Source: Rapana venosa (taxonomy: Eukaryota; Mollusca; Gastropoda; Neogastropoda; Muricidae). Taken from it: a stretch of DNA of 64,000 nt. A program made the translations under genes and the position numbers. A model generated the notes under the pieces. It was given only the letters and a program-made list of their open reading frames with translations. It was not told the DNA's origin and searched no databases. Below, piece after piece: positions 1 through 10,590 of the stretch. Where the stretch lies: NCBI GenBank assembly GCA_028751875.1, contig CM054157.1, forward strand, positions 54,801,691 through 54,865,690, in the 5' to 3' direction. Positions within the stretch are counted from its first letter, which is position 1; each line of letters starts with the position of its first letter.

Positions 1-137
1 TGCTTTACCTTCCCTGACCCTAATGAGGGCAGGTACCCATTTACAGCTGGGTGAACTGGAGGACTGTACTGAAGCCAAGGCGCGCAAACAGTCACCCATC
101 CAAGTGGTAACCACGTTCGATGCTGCTTAAGTTGGCT
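1..137 (-). repeat. SINE-A copy, truncated by window start
   Basis: Matches the other SINE-A copies in the reverse direction. It runs from the CTTTACCTTCCCTGACCC segment to the 5S-like segment (GGTAACCACG, GCTGCTTAAG). It stops at a run of Gs and abuts the head of element C without the usual tRNA-like 5' end. The 3' part of the SINE would lie to the left of the window. Confidence 0.85.
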
Positions 138-600
138 GGGGGCAATAGCTGAGCGGCTAAGACCGTTCGATTTCAATCCTATGAGCCTATTAAGTCGTGG
201 GTTCGAATCTCGGTGTCTCGGTGAATTAATAAGGGTGTGTGTGTGGGAAAGTGATTTTTGTACCATCTCCCCGGTCATTTTTAAGTGCAGACCTGCCAGT
301 GCGTCAATTTCAGTCATGTGTATGATATACACTTACACAAGATCAAAATACGCACGTCAAAGATCCCATCATTATCATTCACGCACGCAGAAGATCAAAA
401 TACGCGCGTTAAGGATCTCGTACAACTCATGTCAGCGTTGGGTGGGTTAGGGAAACAAGAACATACCCAGTATGTATCCCCGAACCTGGAATACGGCTGC
501 CTTCATGTAGGCAAAAGAGAGGTCGCATATACACGCAAAAATCTCACCAGCGGTTGAACCTTGGAACTCTAGCTGAGAAATGGGGAAAAAAATACCACTA
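138..600 (+). repeat. Element C, tRNA-headed SINE-like repeat, longest copy
   Basis: The head (about 138-225) looks tRNA-derived: AGCTGAGCGGCTAAGAC resembles an A box and GGGTTCGAATCTC a B box. The body contains ACCATCTCCCCGGTCA and AGTGCAGACCTGCCAGTG, then a GAAGATCAAAATACGCGCGT part, then AACATACCCAGTATGTATCC and a 3' segment ending in GGAACTCTAGCTGAG. The same 3' segment, usually in reverse, recurs at 11.5, 12.8, 13.4, 14.6, 47.7, 59.4 and 60.8 kb, and a broken forward copy lies at 58.0-58.6 kb. Overlapping small open frames here are not genes. Confidence 0.75.
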
Positions 601-1199
601 ATTCAAACATGGCATGGAGTAGACATGCGAGGTTGTTTGATCCTAAGACAGACAGACACACAGACAGACCAATCATAGCTATATTCAATCAAAATCTAGC
701 TTGTTAAGAAGGAGGGTGGCAGGATGGTCAACACGTTCGCCCGCCAACGAGTAAACCGTGAGGTTCTGGGTTCGATTCCCAACTTTACCCTTTCTTCCCA
801 GTTTTTGATGAGAAAAAGATCAAACTTCAGCGCCTTGGCTTTATCACAGTACTTGATTTAAACCATTGACGCTGGGGGCAACAGCAAAGTGAGAGGCTGT
901 ATGACCAGTGGCTTTCTTTCCCACTCACGGAATTCCACTTTACAGCTTAGTCTTTAGTGATCGACTATGACTCTCTGGCGAGGAGGCTTGACTCGCACAG
1001 TCCTTAAATGCTGCAGCCCTGGGGGCTAGTTGGCCTTTAGAGGAGAACATCTCCAACGCTGACTGTCCTTATGCCCACTTGGCCGAGAGAGTGGGGATGT
1101 ACTGTGGGCAAGGCATCTCCACTATAATCAAACTTCTGCCCAATTTCGGAAACAGCAGCTGCCTCCTCTGCTGTTTTGGAGGTCATCACGAACACGACG
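600..1199. other. Mostly unassigned spacer with one SINE-B head fragment
   Basis: 706-812 (+) is the second type of SINE-B head: GGTGGCAGGATGGTCAACAC, then GGTTCTGGGTTCGATTCCCA, the same tRNA-like head seen at 7793 and, reversed, at 49.7 kb. The rest has no recognisable gene. Confidence 0.6.
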
Positions 1200-1247
1200 G
1201 ACAAACACACACACACACACACACACACAACACACACACACACAAAC

Positions 1248-1282
<35 letters not shown>

Positions 1283-1393
1283 CACTACACAGACTTACAC
1301 ACTTACAGACACACAGACAGAGAGAGACACACACAAAACACACACAGGCACACACACGCACATACTTAGATATATAGATATAGATACACACAT

Positions 1394-1511
<118 letters not shown>

Positions 1512-1524
1512 ATAATGATAATAA

Positions 1525-1592
1525 TAATAATATATGGAATTTATATAGCGCTGAATCTTGTAAAAAACAAACAAATCGAAGCGCTTGATAGA
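1525..1592 (-). mobile_element. LINE-derived 3' tail (GCGCTATATAAATTCC module)
   Basis: Contains ATGGAATTTATATAGCGCTG followed by AATCTTGTAAAAAAC and AAGCGCTTGA, the reverse complement of the terminal part of the LINE at 7030-7707. It is next to an AAT microsatellite, as is usual for this 3' end. Confidence 0.8.
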
Positions 1593-1643
1593 TAGATAGT
1601 TCCATAGATAGATATTTCCATAGATAGATAGTTCCATACATAT

Positions 1644-1689
<46 letters not shown>

Positions 1690-1692
<3 letters not shown>

Positions 1693-1790
1693 GGAATTTA
1701 TATAGCGCTGAATCTTGCACAGACTAATCAAAGCGCTTGCACTCAACTCATTCTTACACAGTCATGCAACATATAGGTATACACATGTAT
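1690..1790 (-). mobile_element. LINE 3'-UTR fragment
   Basis: A second, longer copy of the same LINE end. It reads ATGGAATTTATATAGCGCTG, then ATCAAAGCGCTTGCACTCAA and TTCTTACACAGTCATGCA, colinear with the reverse copy at 9290-9430. Confidence 0.8.
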
Positions 1791-1806
1791 ATATTTCCAT
1801 AAACAA

Positions 1807-1900
<94 letters not shown>

Positions 1901-2018
1901 TTCCATAGATAGATGATTGATTGATAGATAGGTAGATAGATAAATAGATAGATAGATAGATTTTCATAGATAGATAGGTAGGTAGGTAGGTAGGTAATTA
2001 TGTATGTATGTAGGTATG

Positions 2019-2050
<32 letters not shown>

Positions 2051-2125
2051 TGTATGCATATGTATGTATGTATGTATGTATATATAAAATATGTATGTAT
2101 GTATGTATGTATATATGTATGTATG

Positions 2126-2246
<121 letters not shown>

Positions 2247-2397
2247 ATATATGTATATATATATATATGTATGCATGTATGTATGTATGTATGTGTATAT
2301 ATATGTATGTATGTGTGTATGTGTGTGTGTGTATGTGTGTATGCATGTATATATGTATGTATGTATGTATGTATGCATGTATGTATGTATGCATGTA

Positions 2398-2464
<67 letters not shown>

Positions 2465-2782
2465 GTGTGTATGTATGGATGGATGGATGGATGTATGAAT
2501 AGATGGATGTATGGATGGATGGATGGATGTATATGTGTACATAGACGATCGCTGTACTCACTGACAGGTGAGCCCTGGTTTGTAGACAGGATAGTAGGCA
2601 TAAGAACACATGCCTGACCCGAATATCTGAACACAGGGAGTGTGGTCAATAGCTTCTGGAGTACACCCACCTTCCCCACCTTTGCAAACAGAAAAACCAT
2701 TTTGAGTTGTTTTTTTAAAAAGAAGATCACTGAATTGATCAGAAATGTTGGGATTAACCCCCCCAACCCCTAAAAAAAAAAT

Positions 2783-3075
2783 GGTAAAGGTGTTCCCATA
2801 ACCTATGTGGTCGTTGAGGAGCGAGGTGTCAGAGACCTCAACTTCTCTAAGGGCCAGCATGTTGAGGGCGGCGCCCATCTCCTCTCCCTCGCTGCTTTAC
2901 CTCCCCTGACCCTAAAAGAGGGCAGGTAACCCATTGACAGCTGGGTGAACTGGGGAACTGTACTGAAGCCAAGGCGTGCAAACGGTCACTCATCCACTTG
3001 GTAACCACGCTCAGTGCTGCTTAACCTTAGGTTCGGTGAAGCCAGAGTTCTGACCACTGAGCTACCCTGTCCCTG
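2783..3075 (-). repeat. SINE-A, near full length
   Basis: Runs in reverse from the GGTAAAGGTGTTCCCATAAC tail to the tRNA-like head (GAGCTACCCTGTCCC at the right end). The 5S-like part is present as GGTCACTCATCCACTTGG and GCTGCTTAACC, somewhat diverged. Confidence 0.9.
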
Positions 3076-3084
3076 TGAGGGAAA

Positions 3085-3165
3085 CAAAGCACCGTGCCAA
3101 AGTCGGATGCGCTGGGCCTGACTTGCCAGGAGCCTTACGGCAGCGCAGAGCATTTTCGCTCACAA
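3085..3165 (+). repeat. Repeat E fragment
   Basis: GCGCTGGGCCTGACTTGCCA followed by CTTACGGCAGCGCAGAGCAT. Related segments occur at 53,492-53,545 (+) and 58,955-59,015 (-). No function is suggested. Confidence 0.6.
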
Positions 3166-3199
3166 TTATGACAATAATGGATGTTTCCTGAGCGTTTGA

Positions 3200-4310
3200 T
3201 GAAGAAGAATAAATAAAACAAATCACCGATTTTGAGTAAAAGCAAAATTATTGCGATGCACAATTTTGTGATTTCAGTGATAAAAATAGAATTCTTGTGA
3301 GCAAAACTAATACACAATTTTGAGATTACAGTAACAAAAATAGAATTCTTGTGAGTAAATTAATACACCATTTTGTGATTGCAGTAATAAAAATAGCAAT
3401 TCTTGTGAGTAAACTAATACACAATTTTGTGATTACAGTAACAAAAATAGAATTCTTGTGAGTAAATTAATACACAATTTTGTGATTGCAGTAATAAAAA
3501 TAGCAATTCTTGTGAGTAAATTAATACACCATTTTGTGATTACAGTAATAAAAATAGAATTCTTGTGAGTAAACTAATACACAATTTTGTGATTACAGTA
3601 ATAAAAATAGAATTCTTGTGAGTAAATTAATACACAATTTTGTGATTACAGTAATAAAAATAGATTTCTTGTGAGTAAATTAATACACAATTTTGTGATT
3701 ACAGTAATAAAAATAGAATTCTTGTGAGTAAACTAATACACAATTTTGTGATTACAGCAATAAAAATAGAATTCTTGTGACTAAATTAATACACAATTTT
3801 GTGAAAACAGCCAAAACACTTTTGAGTAAAATCAGAATGATTGTGGGTAAGTATGATCAACAATATTTTGCGAAGTACAGTCCAAAAACTATTTTCAGTA
3901 AAATCAGATGGTTGTTAGTGAATTGATTCCCAATTTTGGGGAAACAATCCAAAAAAATTTTGAGCAAAATCACGATTGTCGGTGAATTGATCAAAACTAT
4001 TTTACGAATACAGTAAAAACACTATTATTTGTACATCCACAATTATTCTGAGTAAATTGGTACACAATTTTGTGAATATAGTCAAAAAAACTGTTTTGAA
4101 TAAAATCAGAATTATTCTGAGTAAATTAATACAGAATTTTGTAAATACAATAGCAAAAATTCTTTTGAGTAAAATCAGAATTACTGTGAGTGAATTGGTA
4201 CACAATAAATGAATACATTAAAAATCTGTTTTGAGGAAAACCAGAGTCATTGTGAGTAAATTGTGTATATACAGTCAAAAACTATTTTGAGGAAATTCAG
4301 AAAGCAAAGT
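3200..4310. repeat. Minisatellite, period about 53 bp, decaying to the right
   Basis: About ten copies of a 53-54 bp unit (CTTGTGAGTAAATTAATACA, CAATTTTGTGATTACAGTAA, TAAAAATAGAATT) occupy about 3240-3800. Beyond that the units lengthen and diverge (GAGTAAAATCAGAATTATT) up to about 4310. The unit is AT-rich and carries no open frame of note. Confidence 0.93.
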
Positions 4311-4406
4311 TGTTTGACTACATGGCAGCATAAGTAAACAACAATCAACAATTTTGACTCAGTTCAAGATCTGAAAACATTACTTAAATGATGGAATATG
4401 ACATTA

Positions 4407-4702
4407 AAGGTAAAGGGTAAAGGAGTCCCATAACCTATAAGGTCGTAGGGGAGCGAGGCGTCAGAGACCTCACTTCTCTAGGGCCAGCATATTGAGAGCG
4501 GTGCCCATCTCCTCTCCCTCGCTGCTTTACCTTCCCTGACCCTAAAGAGGGCAGGTACCCATTTACAGCTGGGTGAACTGGGGAAACTGTACTGAAGCCA
4601 AGGCGCGCAAACGGTCACCCATCCAAGTGGTAACCACGCTCGACGCTGCTTAACTTGGCTGGGGGAAAGCGAGTGCTCCGACCACTGAGCTATCCACGTC
4701 CC
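4407..4702 (-). repeat. SINE-A, full length with target-site duplication
   Basis: Complete in reverse, from the GGTAAAGGGTAAAGGAGTCC tail to the head at GAGCTATCCACGTCCC. It is flanked on both sides by ATGACATTA (4398-4406 and 4703-4711), a 9-bp target-site duplication of the kind left by LINE-driven retrotransposition. Confidence 0.95.
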
Positions 4703-4877
4703 ATGACATTATTCATCTTGAAAACACCATACCATTGGAATCAGTTTTCTTCTTCTACAATCGCAACCAAAGGTAATACATTTTTGCAAAAGATCATCAA
4801 ATGTTTCATCTTCGGACAAAAGTAAATCAGTGATATCCTGTTTTTTCAATATCTTTTTTGTTAATCGAAAGCTTTTC

Positions 4878-4914
4878 ACACACGCGCCCGCGCGCGCGCG
4901 CGCACGCACCACCA

Positions 4915-4970
<56 letters not shown>

Positions 4971-4980
4971 ACACCCCACA
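4878..4980. repeat. (CG)/(CA) microsatellite
   Basis: CGCGCGCG changing to GCACGCAC and then (CA)n. Confidence 0.95.
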
Positions 4981-4983
4981 CAC

Positions 4984-5294
4984 TCGTAATCTGACAACCC
5001 CGGTTCGAATCCCGTTCAAGGAGAATATTTTTTCTCTGGAGTTAACATCAGTGCAGATTCCACTCTCCCCAAAAGTCCTTAGGATGAGACTCTAAACCGA
5101 GGACCTGTGTACGAATGTAGAACATCTTGCGCACATGTGAAATCCTGTTCCGCTTTTCGTAAGAGTAGGCCCCTGTGTGCCGGTGGGAAAAGATGACAAA
5201 AATTTACAAAACCGCATACACAAGAGGACTGGATGACCCAAAAAAAGTTCATGAGGGCTAATTCCATTATCCTCGAAATAAAAGAATGAATTAA

Positions 5295-5300
<6 letters not shown>
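4984..5300 (+). repeat. SINE-B copy
   Basis: Starts within the tRNA-like head (CCCCGGTTCGAATCCCGTTC, B-box-like). It continues through CTCTGGAGTTAACATCAGTG, AAAGTCCTTAGGATGAGACT, AACATCTTGCGCACATGTGA, GTGTGCCGGTGGGAA and ends in ATTCCATTATCCTCGAAATA with an AAAGAATGAAT tail. Confidence 0.9.
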
Positions 5301-5301
<1 letters not shown>

Positions 5302-5371
<70 letters not shown>

Positions 5372-5563
5372 CTTTCTCCTCTCTCTCATCTGTCTCTCAT
5401 CTTTCTCTCTCTCATCTCTCCTCTCTCCTCGCTCTTTCTCCTTCTCTCTTCATTCCTCTCGCTCTCACTCATCTCTCTCTCTCTACTCTCTCTTTCTCTC
5501 TCTCTCTCGCCTTTCTCCTCTCGTCCTCTCATCTCTCATCTCTTTCTCTCTCTTCTTCTCTCA

Positions 5564-5596
<33 letters not shown>

Positions 5597-5688
5597 GCGC
5601 TTCTCTCTCTCTGTCTCTCTCTCTCGCTCTTCTCTCTCTCTGTCTCTCTCTCTCATCGCTCTTTCTCTCTCTCTCTCTCTCTCTCTGT

Positions 5689-5728
<40 letters not shown>

Positions 5729-5762
5729 CACACACACACACACCACACACACACCACACACA
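5302..5762. repeat. (CT)n polypyrimidine tract with a (CA)n end
   Basis: About 420 bp of interrupted (CT)n followed by about 35 bp of CA. The strong strand asymmetry gives long but meaningless open frames (RERERE in reverse). Confidence 0.97.
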
Positions 5763-6139
5763 TCAGAATTTTTTTTTCATACCAACAACCACAGCTAGTA
5801 ACCCAAGACCAACTGCAAGTGTAGTCGTGGCCACAATCATGGTTCACCAACGCAGATGGACAAAGAGACAGAGACACAGACACTGAGAGACAGAGCTCTA
5901 AGAGTGGCCAAATCAGCAGAGTGGTATGACTGCAGTCTTGAGCTTGCCAACAAACGTCTTCAGAGTGCAGTCTGGTGATATAAGCAGTCAGCTTCTTTCT
6001 TTTTATATTTATAAAGAATTCAGACCGGTTGGATAAATAGTAACATATGGAAGATCGGGGAGTGGTTTTGAGGGGACGTGTTGGAATAATATAATATATG
6101 AAGAGAAAGGTGTGTCTTATGTTTACTGTGTATATATTT

Positions 6140-6472
6140 TATTTGTCTGTGCGTGCGTGCGTGCGTGCGTGCGTGCGTGTGTGTGTGTAACTCTCTCTCT
6201 CTCTCTCTCTCTCTTCTCCTCTCTCTCTCTTCCTCCGCTCCTCCCTCTCTCTCTCTCTCTCTCTCTGTCTATATGTCTGTATGACTCTCGTCTTGTCTCT
6301 CTCACACACGCACACTCTCCTCATCTCTCTCTCTCCCATCTCTCATCTCATCCTCTCTCTCACTTCTCTCTCCTGCCTCCTCACACACAACACTCGCGCG
6401 TCGTGCGTGCGCGCGCGCACATCTCTCTCTCTATTTCATTTGTCTTTCTTCTCTCCACTACACATACACATT

Positions 6473-6525
<53 letters not shown>

Positions 6526-6932
6526 GTCTCTCTGTCTCTATCTCTGTTTGTCTCTGTCCCTGTCTCTGTCTCTCTCTGTTGTCTGTCTCTCTGTATGAAT
6601 CTTTCTCTCTTCAATTTAAAACGTTCATTGTTCATTGCTCATTGTTCTCTCTCTGTCAACACAACACACTCACACACACACCACACACCTCACACACACA
6701 CACATACACACTCCGCGCGCGCGCATGCACACACACATAAATACACACACGCGCACACACACATAAATACACAAACTTGATAAAATATTTTTAAAAGCAA
6801 TCGCACTGCTTATTCAATGTTCCATCTGAAAATCACACCACACACACACACACACACACACACATGCGCGCGCACACGCAGACACACACGGCAACACACA
6901 CACACACACACACACACAACACACACACCACC
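6140..6932. repeat. Microsatellite cluster (GTGC, CT, CA)
   Basis: (GTGC)n near 6150, interrupted (CT)n 6189-6660, (CA)n with CG steps 6665-6775, and (CA)n 6838-6932. 5763-6139 between the two microsatellite fields holds nothing I recognise. Confidence 0.95.
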
Positions 6933-7029
6933 TCGCTAGCAGATGTAAAAACACGAATATTTTTAAGAGCATTGTCAACTCAGGACCTCGTTCTATTTGC
7001 AAAGATGCAAATGATTTTATGTAAATTTC

Positions 7030-7707
7030 AGTGAATAATATTATCAGACGAAAATGTAGATCACAGCAAAATCTTGTTGCTGGAGGAGCATACTACTCCT
7101 CTCTTGCGATCTCTCCACTGGTTGCCTGTGCCACAGAGAGTAAAGTACAAGATCTGTACCCTCTGTTACAAATGTCTCCATAAAACAGCACCTTCCTACC
7201 TCTGTGAATGTCTTCACCTGTACAATCCTTCTCGTTCCCTCCGCTCTGCTGCAGATACCCTGTGCTTACAAATACCTAGATTCAACCAGTCCACCGTTGG
7301 CCGTCGCTCTTTCTCTGTTTCTGGTCCAGTGATCTGGAATGACCTCCCTCTCTCCCTTCGCGAAAAGCCTACTTACAACACTTTTAAATCCAGCCTCAAG
7401 ACATACCTATTTCAAACCTAAGACCTGCCCCTACAGTTTCATCTCATAATTATCTGTCCTTGCCTTCAGTGGCCTAAATTCTCATCACCCTGCTGAAGCA
7501 TATAACCTGTGTGTGTGTGTGTGGTGTGTGTGTGTGTGCGTGCGTGCGCGCGTGTGCGCGCGTGTGTTTGTGTGTATTTGAACTTTTTAAACTATTAATC
7601 ATTGTTGGTTGCATGTGTAGGAGTGGAATGGATGCAAGCGCTTTGATTTGTTGTTTTTTACAAGATATAGCGCTATATAAATTCCATTTATTATTATTAT
7701 TATTAAA
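7030..7707 (+). mobile_element. 5'-truncated CR1/L2-like LINE, 3' end
   Basis: The coding end of ORF2 is followed by a 3' UTR (7422-7707). The UTR contains an internal (GT)n tract at 7510-7568 and ends with AGCGCTATATAAATTCCATT and (ATT)n. The same UTR, with a CA/GT tract at the same place, recurs in reverse at 9288-9606 and 52,134-52,450, so the microsatellite belongs to the element. This copy defines the LINE tail also found on some SINE-B copies. Confidence 0.9.
7074..7421 (+). pseudogene. C-terminal end of LINE ORF2 (reverse transcriptase polyprotein)
   Basis: About 115 residues are open to a TAA at 7419-7421. They carry the C-terminal block typical of CR1/L2/Jockey-superfamily ORF2 proteins: LHWLPVPQRVKYKI, then APSYL, PSRSLRSA, then GRRSFSVSGPVIWNDLP and FKSSLKTYLF. 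In intact elements this lies downstream of the reverse transcriptase domain. The endonuclease and RT domains are absent, so this is a dead 5'-truncated copy. The frame has stayed open and the 3' UTR is complete, which suggests a fairly recent insertion. The clade (L2 or a neighbour) is inference from the tail block only. Confidence 0.9.
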
Positions 7708-7754
7708 ATGCTTATAGACTGTTATTTTCTGCTATTTATTTTTGTTTTTATTCG

Positions 7755-7790
7755 TTGGCTAGAGCTGTGAGGTTTACATATAGTGAGATT
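7755..7790 (-). repeat. Element C 3' end, left part, interrupted by a SINE-B
   Basis: TTGGCTAGAGCTGTGAGG then GTGAGATTTTAG. The continuation expected in element C (TTTTGCGTACGCGACTG) appears at 8162, after the SINE-B. Confidence 0.65.
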
Positions 7791-7792
7791 TT

Positions 7793-8161
7793 AGAAGGAA
7801 GGTGGCAGGATGGTTAAGACGTTTGCCTGCCAACAAGTAAACCCTGAGGTTCTGGGTTCGATTCCCAGCCTCGCCCTTTCTTCCCAGTTTGACAAAAAAA
7901 TCGAACTGAATGTCAAAGTCCTTCGGATGAGACTATAAACCGAGGCCCCGTGTGCGAACGCATGCAGAACATCTTGCGCACACGTTAAATCCTGTTACGC
8001 TGTTCGAAAGAGTAGGTCATTGTGTGCCGGTGGGAACAGATGACAAAATTTACAAAACCGCATACACACGCCAAAAAATTTTTTTTTTTAATCATCTGAG
8101 CGCTTTGATTTGTTGCTTTACAAGATTCAGCGCTATATAAATTCCATACATTATTATTATT
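7793..8161 (+). repeat. SINE-B, head 2 with LINE-type 3' tail
   Basis: Head 2 (GGTGGCAGGATGGTTAAGAC, GGTTCTGGGTTCGATTCCCA) is tRNA-like. The central domain has AAAGTCCTTCGGATGAGACT, AACATCTTGCGCACACGTTA and GTGTGCCGGTGGGAACAGAT. Instead of the usual ATTCCATTATCCTCG end, it finishes with GAGCGCTTTGATTTGTTGC, AGCGCTATATAAATTCCATA and (ATT)n, the terminal module of the LINE at 7030-7707. It sits inside an element C copy. Confidence 0.9.
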
Positions 8162-8240
8162 ATTTTGCGTACGCGACTGTGTTTAATGTAACTGCATTCC
8201 AACTTCGGAGATAATGTCTATACACGACTCCAGTATGCTC
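8162..8240 (-). repeat. Element C 3' end, right part
   Basis: TTTTGCGTACGCGACTGTG, then TGCATTCCAACTTCGGAGAT. It completes the element C copy split by the SINE-B insertion. Confidence 0.65.
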
Positions 8241-8285
8241 GCGTTTTTCTTTTTCATTTCATCATCCGTTCCTTCATCTTCCCCT

Positions 8286-8735
8286 TCATCTATCCCCTGA
8301 TCTAGTAGACCGTTGGGGCACCACTGAAGATGTTGCAACCAGCTTCCTCCACTCCTCGCGGTTCTCAGCTTTCTTTAGCAAGTCGTTCCACTCAAGGCCA
8401 CCAGTCCACTCTCTGATGTTGTCTTCCCATCGTTTTCTCTGTCTGCCTCTTCTTCGTCTCCCTCCTTGTACTGTTCCCTGTAGTAGGACAGTCTTGGCCA
8501 GTCCACATGTTCGTGTGACGTGCCCGTACCACTTTAGTTTGCGTTTTTTCATTGAAGTCAGGAGGTCTTTATATGGTCCGATGGCGTTTTTAATTCTGGT
8601 TTTTACTTCCTCATTAGTGATGTGATCTCTGTATGAGATACCAAGGAATTTGCGAAAGCATCTCAACTCCATTGCCTGTATCCTACTTTCAATGTCTGCT
8701 GTTATGGTCCACGCTTCACATGCGTAAGTAATGGC
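8286..8735 (-). pseudogene. C-terminal fragment of a second non-LTR retrotransposon polyprotein
   Basis: About 148 codons are open in reverse up to a stop at the low end. The block reads ITYACEAWTITADIESRIQA, MELRCFRKFLGISYRDHITN, KKRKLKWYGHVTR, TVQGGRRRRGRQRKRWEDNI, REWTG and WNDLLKKAENREEW. This is the well-known tail of endonuclease/reverse-transcriptase polyproteins of non-LTR elements (RTE-, Nimb- or I-like; the exact clade cannot be judged from the tail). The RT and endonuclease domains are missing, so it is a 5'-truncated copy. Related decayed copies lie at 30,780-31,060 (+) and 41,019-41,410 (-). Confidence 0.85.
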
Positions 8736-8842
8736 CTACTGTTCCGAAACGTGGAACGGGTTTCAACGGTGTGCGCAAGGTATTCTACGTGCGTTCGCAC
8801 ACAAGACCTCAGTTTATAGTCTCATCCGAAGGACTCTGTTGG
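8736..8842 (-). repeat. SINE-B central-domain fragment
   Basis: Reverse copy: AACGTGGAACGGGTTTCAAC, GGTGTGCGCAAGGTATTCTA, TTTATAGTCTCATCCGAAGG. It forms an inverted arrangement with the forward copy at 8905. Confidence 0.8.
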
Positions 8843-8904
8843 AATACGATGATAATGAACGAAAATCAAATAGCAGGTGACCAAATACAGTTCCTGAGTG
8901 ATCA

Positions 8905-9096
8905 GCATGCAGAACATCTTGCGCACACGTTAAATCCTGTTCCGCTTTTCGTAAGAGTAGGCCATTGTGTGCCGGTGGGAACAGATGGCAAAATTTACAA
9001 AACCGCACACACACGGGGGACTGATTGTAAAAAAGCACATGAGTGCTTATTCCATTATCCTCGATATAAAAGAATGAATGAATAAATAAATAAATA
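8905..9096 (+). repeat. SINE-B 3' half
   Basis: Begins at CATGCAGAACATCTTGCGCA, runs through GTGTGCCGGTGGGAACAGAT to ATTCCATTATCCTCGATATA and an AATAAATAAATAAA tail. Confidence 0.88.
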
Positions 9097-9287
9097 AAGT
9101 AGCCTACATGTGAACTGCTTGGTCTAGAAAATCACAAGTTCTGGTTCAATCCCCGAGTGTGACCCAACTTTCCCCCCACCTAGTAGACCTTGAATGGTGA
9201 TCTGGGTGCTAGTCTTTGGGATAGGACAATAGACTCAAATTCCATAATTGTGCAACAGGCGACATTAAATTATAATTATAGTAATAA

Positions 9288-9606
9288 TAATAATATAATA
9301 TATATCATATAATAATAATAATAATAATAATAAATAATGAAATTTGTATAGCGCTTTATCTTGCAAAGACAAATCAGAGCGCTTGCATTCAACATATTCT
9401 TACAGAGTCATGCAGCCAATAACTATCAAAAGCTTAAACAAAATTCAAATGTACACACACACACACACACACACTCACACACACAGGTTGTAGGCTTTGG
9501 CAGGGTAATGGGATTTGGGCTGTTGAAGGCAGGGGCAGTTTTGAGATAAAAGAGGGAAAAAGTTAGGTTTGAAACAAATATGTCTTGAGGCTGGATTTAT
9601 ATCATT
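9288..9606 (-). mobile_element. LINE 3' UTR, reverse copy
   Basis: Reads (AAT)n, ATTTGTATAGCGCTTTATC, AATCAGAGCGCTTGCATTCA, then (CA)n at 9453-9486, then segments colinear with 7380-7510 reversed, ending near TATGTCTTGAGGCTGGATTT. It confirms that a CA/GT tract is part of the element's UTR. Confidence 0.85.
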
Positions 9607-9968
9607 ATTATTATTATTGCTATTATTATTATTATTATTATTATTAACCCAGTAAGATAGGGAAACAAAACAAATATGATATAAAGAGAGAGAGACCTTA
9701 TTTCATATGCAAAGTATGTCCAGTAAGTGAACAAAATAATGAACAATTCTTATACAGAATTACTTACCCTTGTCTTTGTATGACTAGGTTTGGCTTCTTT
9801 CTTTTAAGATATCGATATTCGGTGTCATTGTCATTAATTGGGAGAAAACAAACAGCTATCCAACCAACACTGTGTCAGTTACATCATTCATGTTCGAGGA
9901 GTATAAGTTGTCTTTTGTTTCCCCCCCCCTCCCCTCTGTGTGTGTGTGTGTGTGTGTGTGTGGTGTGC

Positions 9969-10027
<59 letters not shown>

Positions 10028-10365
10028 TAATAGTATGGAAAAACAAGTGCAGATAACCAGTTACAACTTTATTCTCAGCATAAAAATTATTTTTGTCCAA
10101 GATTTTGAAAAAAAAAGAAAAAATATTCACTACTAGATAAAACTTTGAAGGCAGTATTTGGGGAATAATTGAGTAAGGACCATGCCTTTGGCCTGACCTG
10201 ACTCGAGTTTCAGCTCCTGGTTGAGCACTCTTCAGAGGTCCTGGCAGTGTTTGAATCCTCACTCATCCTCTGTGGTAGGTAACAGCAAGACACCTTCCAT
10301 AATTCAGAAGTGTCTATTGCAGCCCTAAGAATAAACAGATATTCTTGTGGCCTACCACCGTTGCC
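9600..10365. repeat. Spacer with (ATT)n and (GT)n(GA)n microsatellites
   Basis: (ATT)n 9603-9645, (GT)n 9936-9961, (GA)n 9970-10024. The remainder, including 10,140-10,340, shows no gene I recognise. Confidence 0.85.
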
Positions 10366-10590
10366 AGCATTCTTTATTTCAAGGATAATGAAATAAGCAC
10401 TCATCTGCTTTTTTACATCCAGTCCCCATGCGTAAGCAGTCTTGTGAATTTTGTTATCCGTTCCCACCGGCACACAAGGCCTACTCTTCCGAAAAGTGAA
10501 ACGGGTTTTAAGGTGTGCGCAAGATGTTCCACACGCGTTCGCACACAGGACCTCGGTTTTTAGTCTCATTCGAAGGACTTTTTGGGGGAG
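10366..10590 (-). repeat. SINE-B copy, head missing
   Basis: Reverse copy from the A-rich 3' end (AAGGATAATGAAATAAGCAC) through CGTTCCCACCGGCACACAAG to TTTTTAGTCTCATTCGAAGG. It is followed by G-runs and (GACA)n to 10,690. Confidence 0.88.

Noticed and set aside
138..225. Functional tRNA gene
   Set aside because: It has A- and B-box-like parts, but it is the head of a dispersed element and does not fold into a convincing cloverleaf.
3290..3800. CRISPR array
   Set aside because: Regular 53-bp periodicity, but no unique spacers. The whole unit is repeated, and the DNA is eukaryotic.
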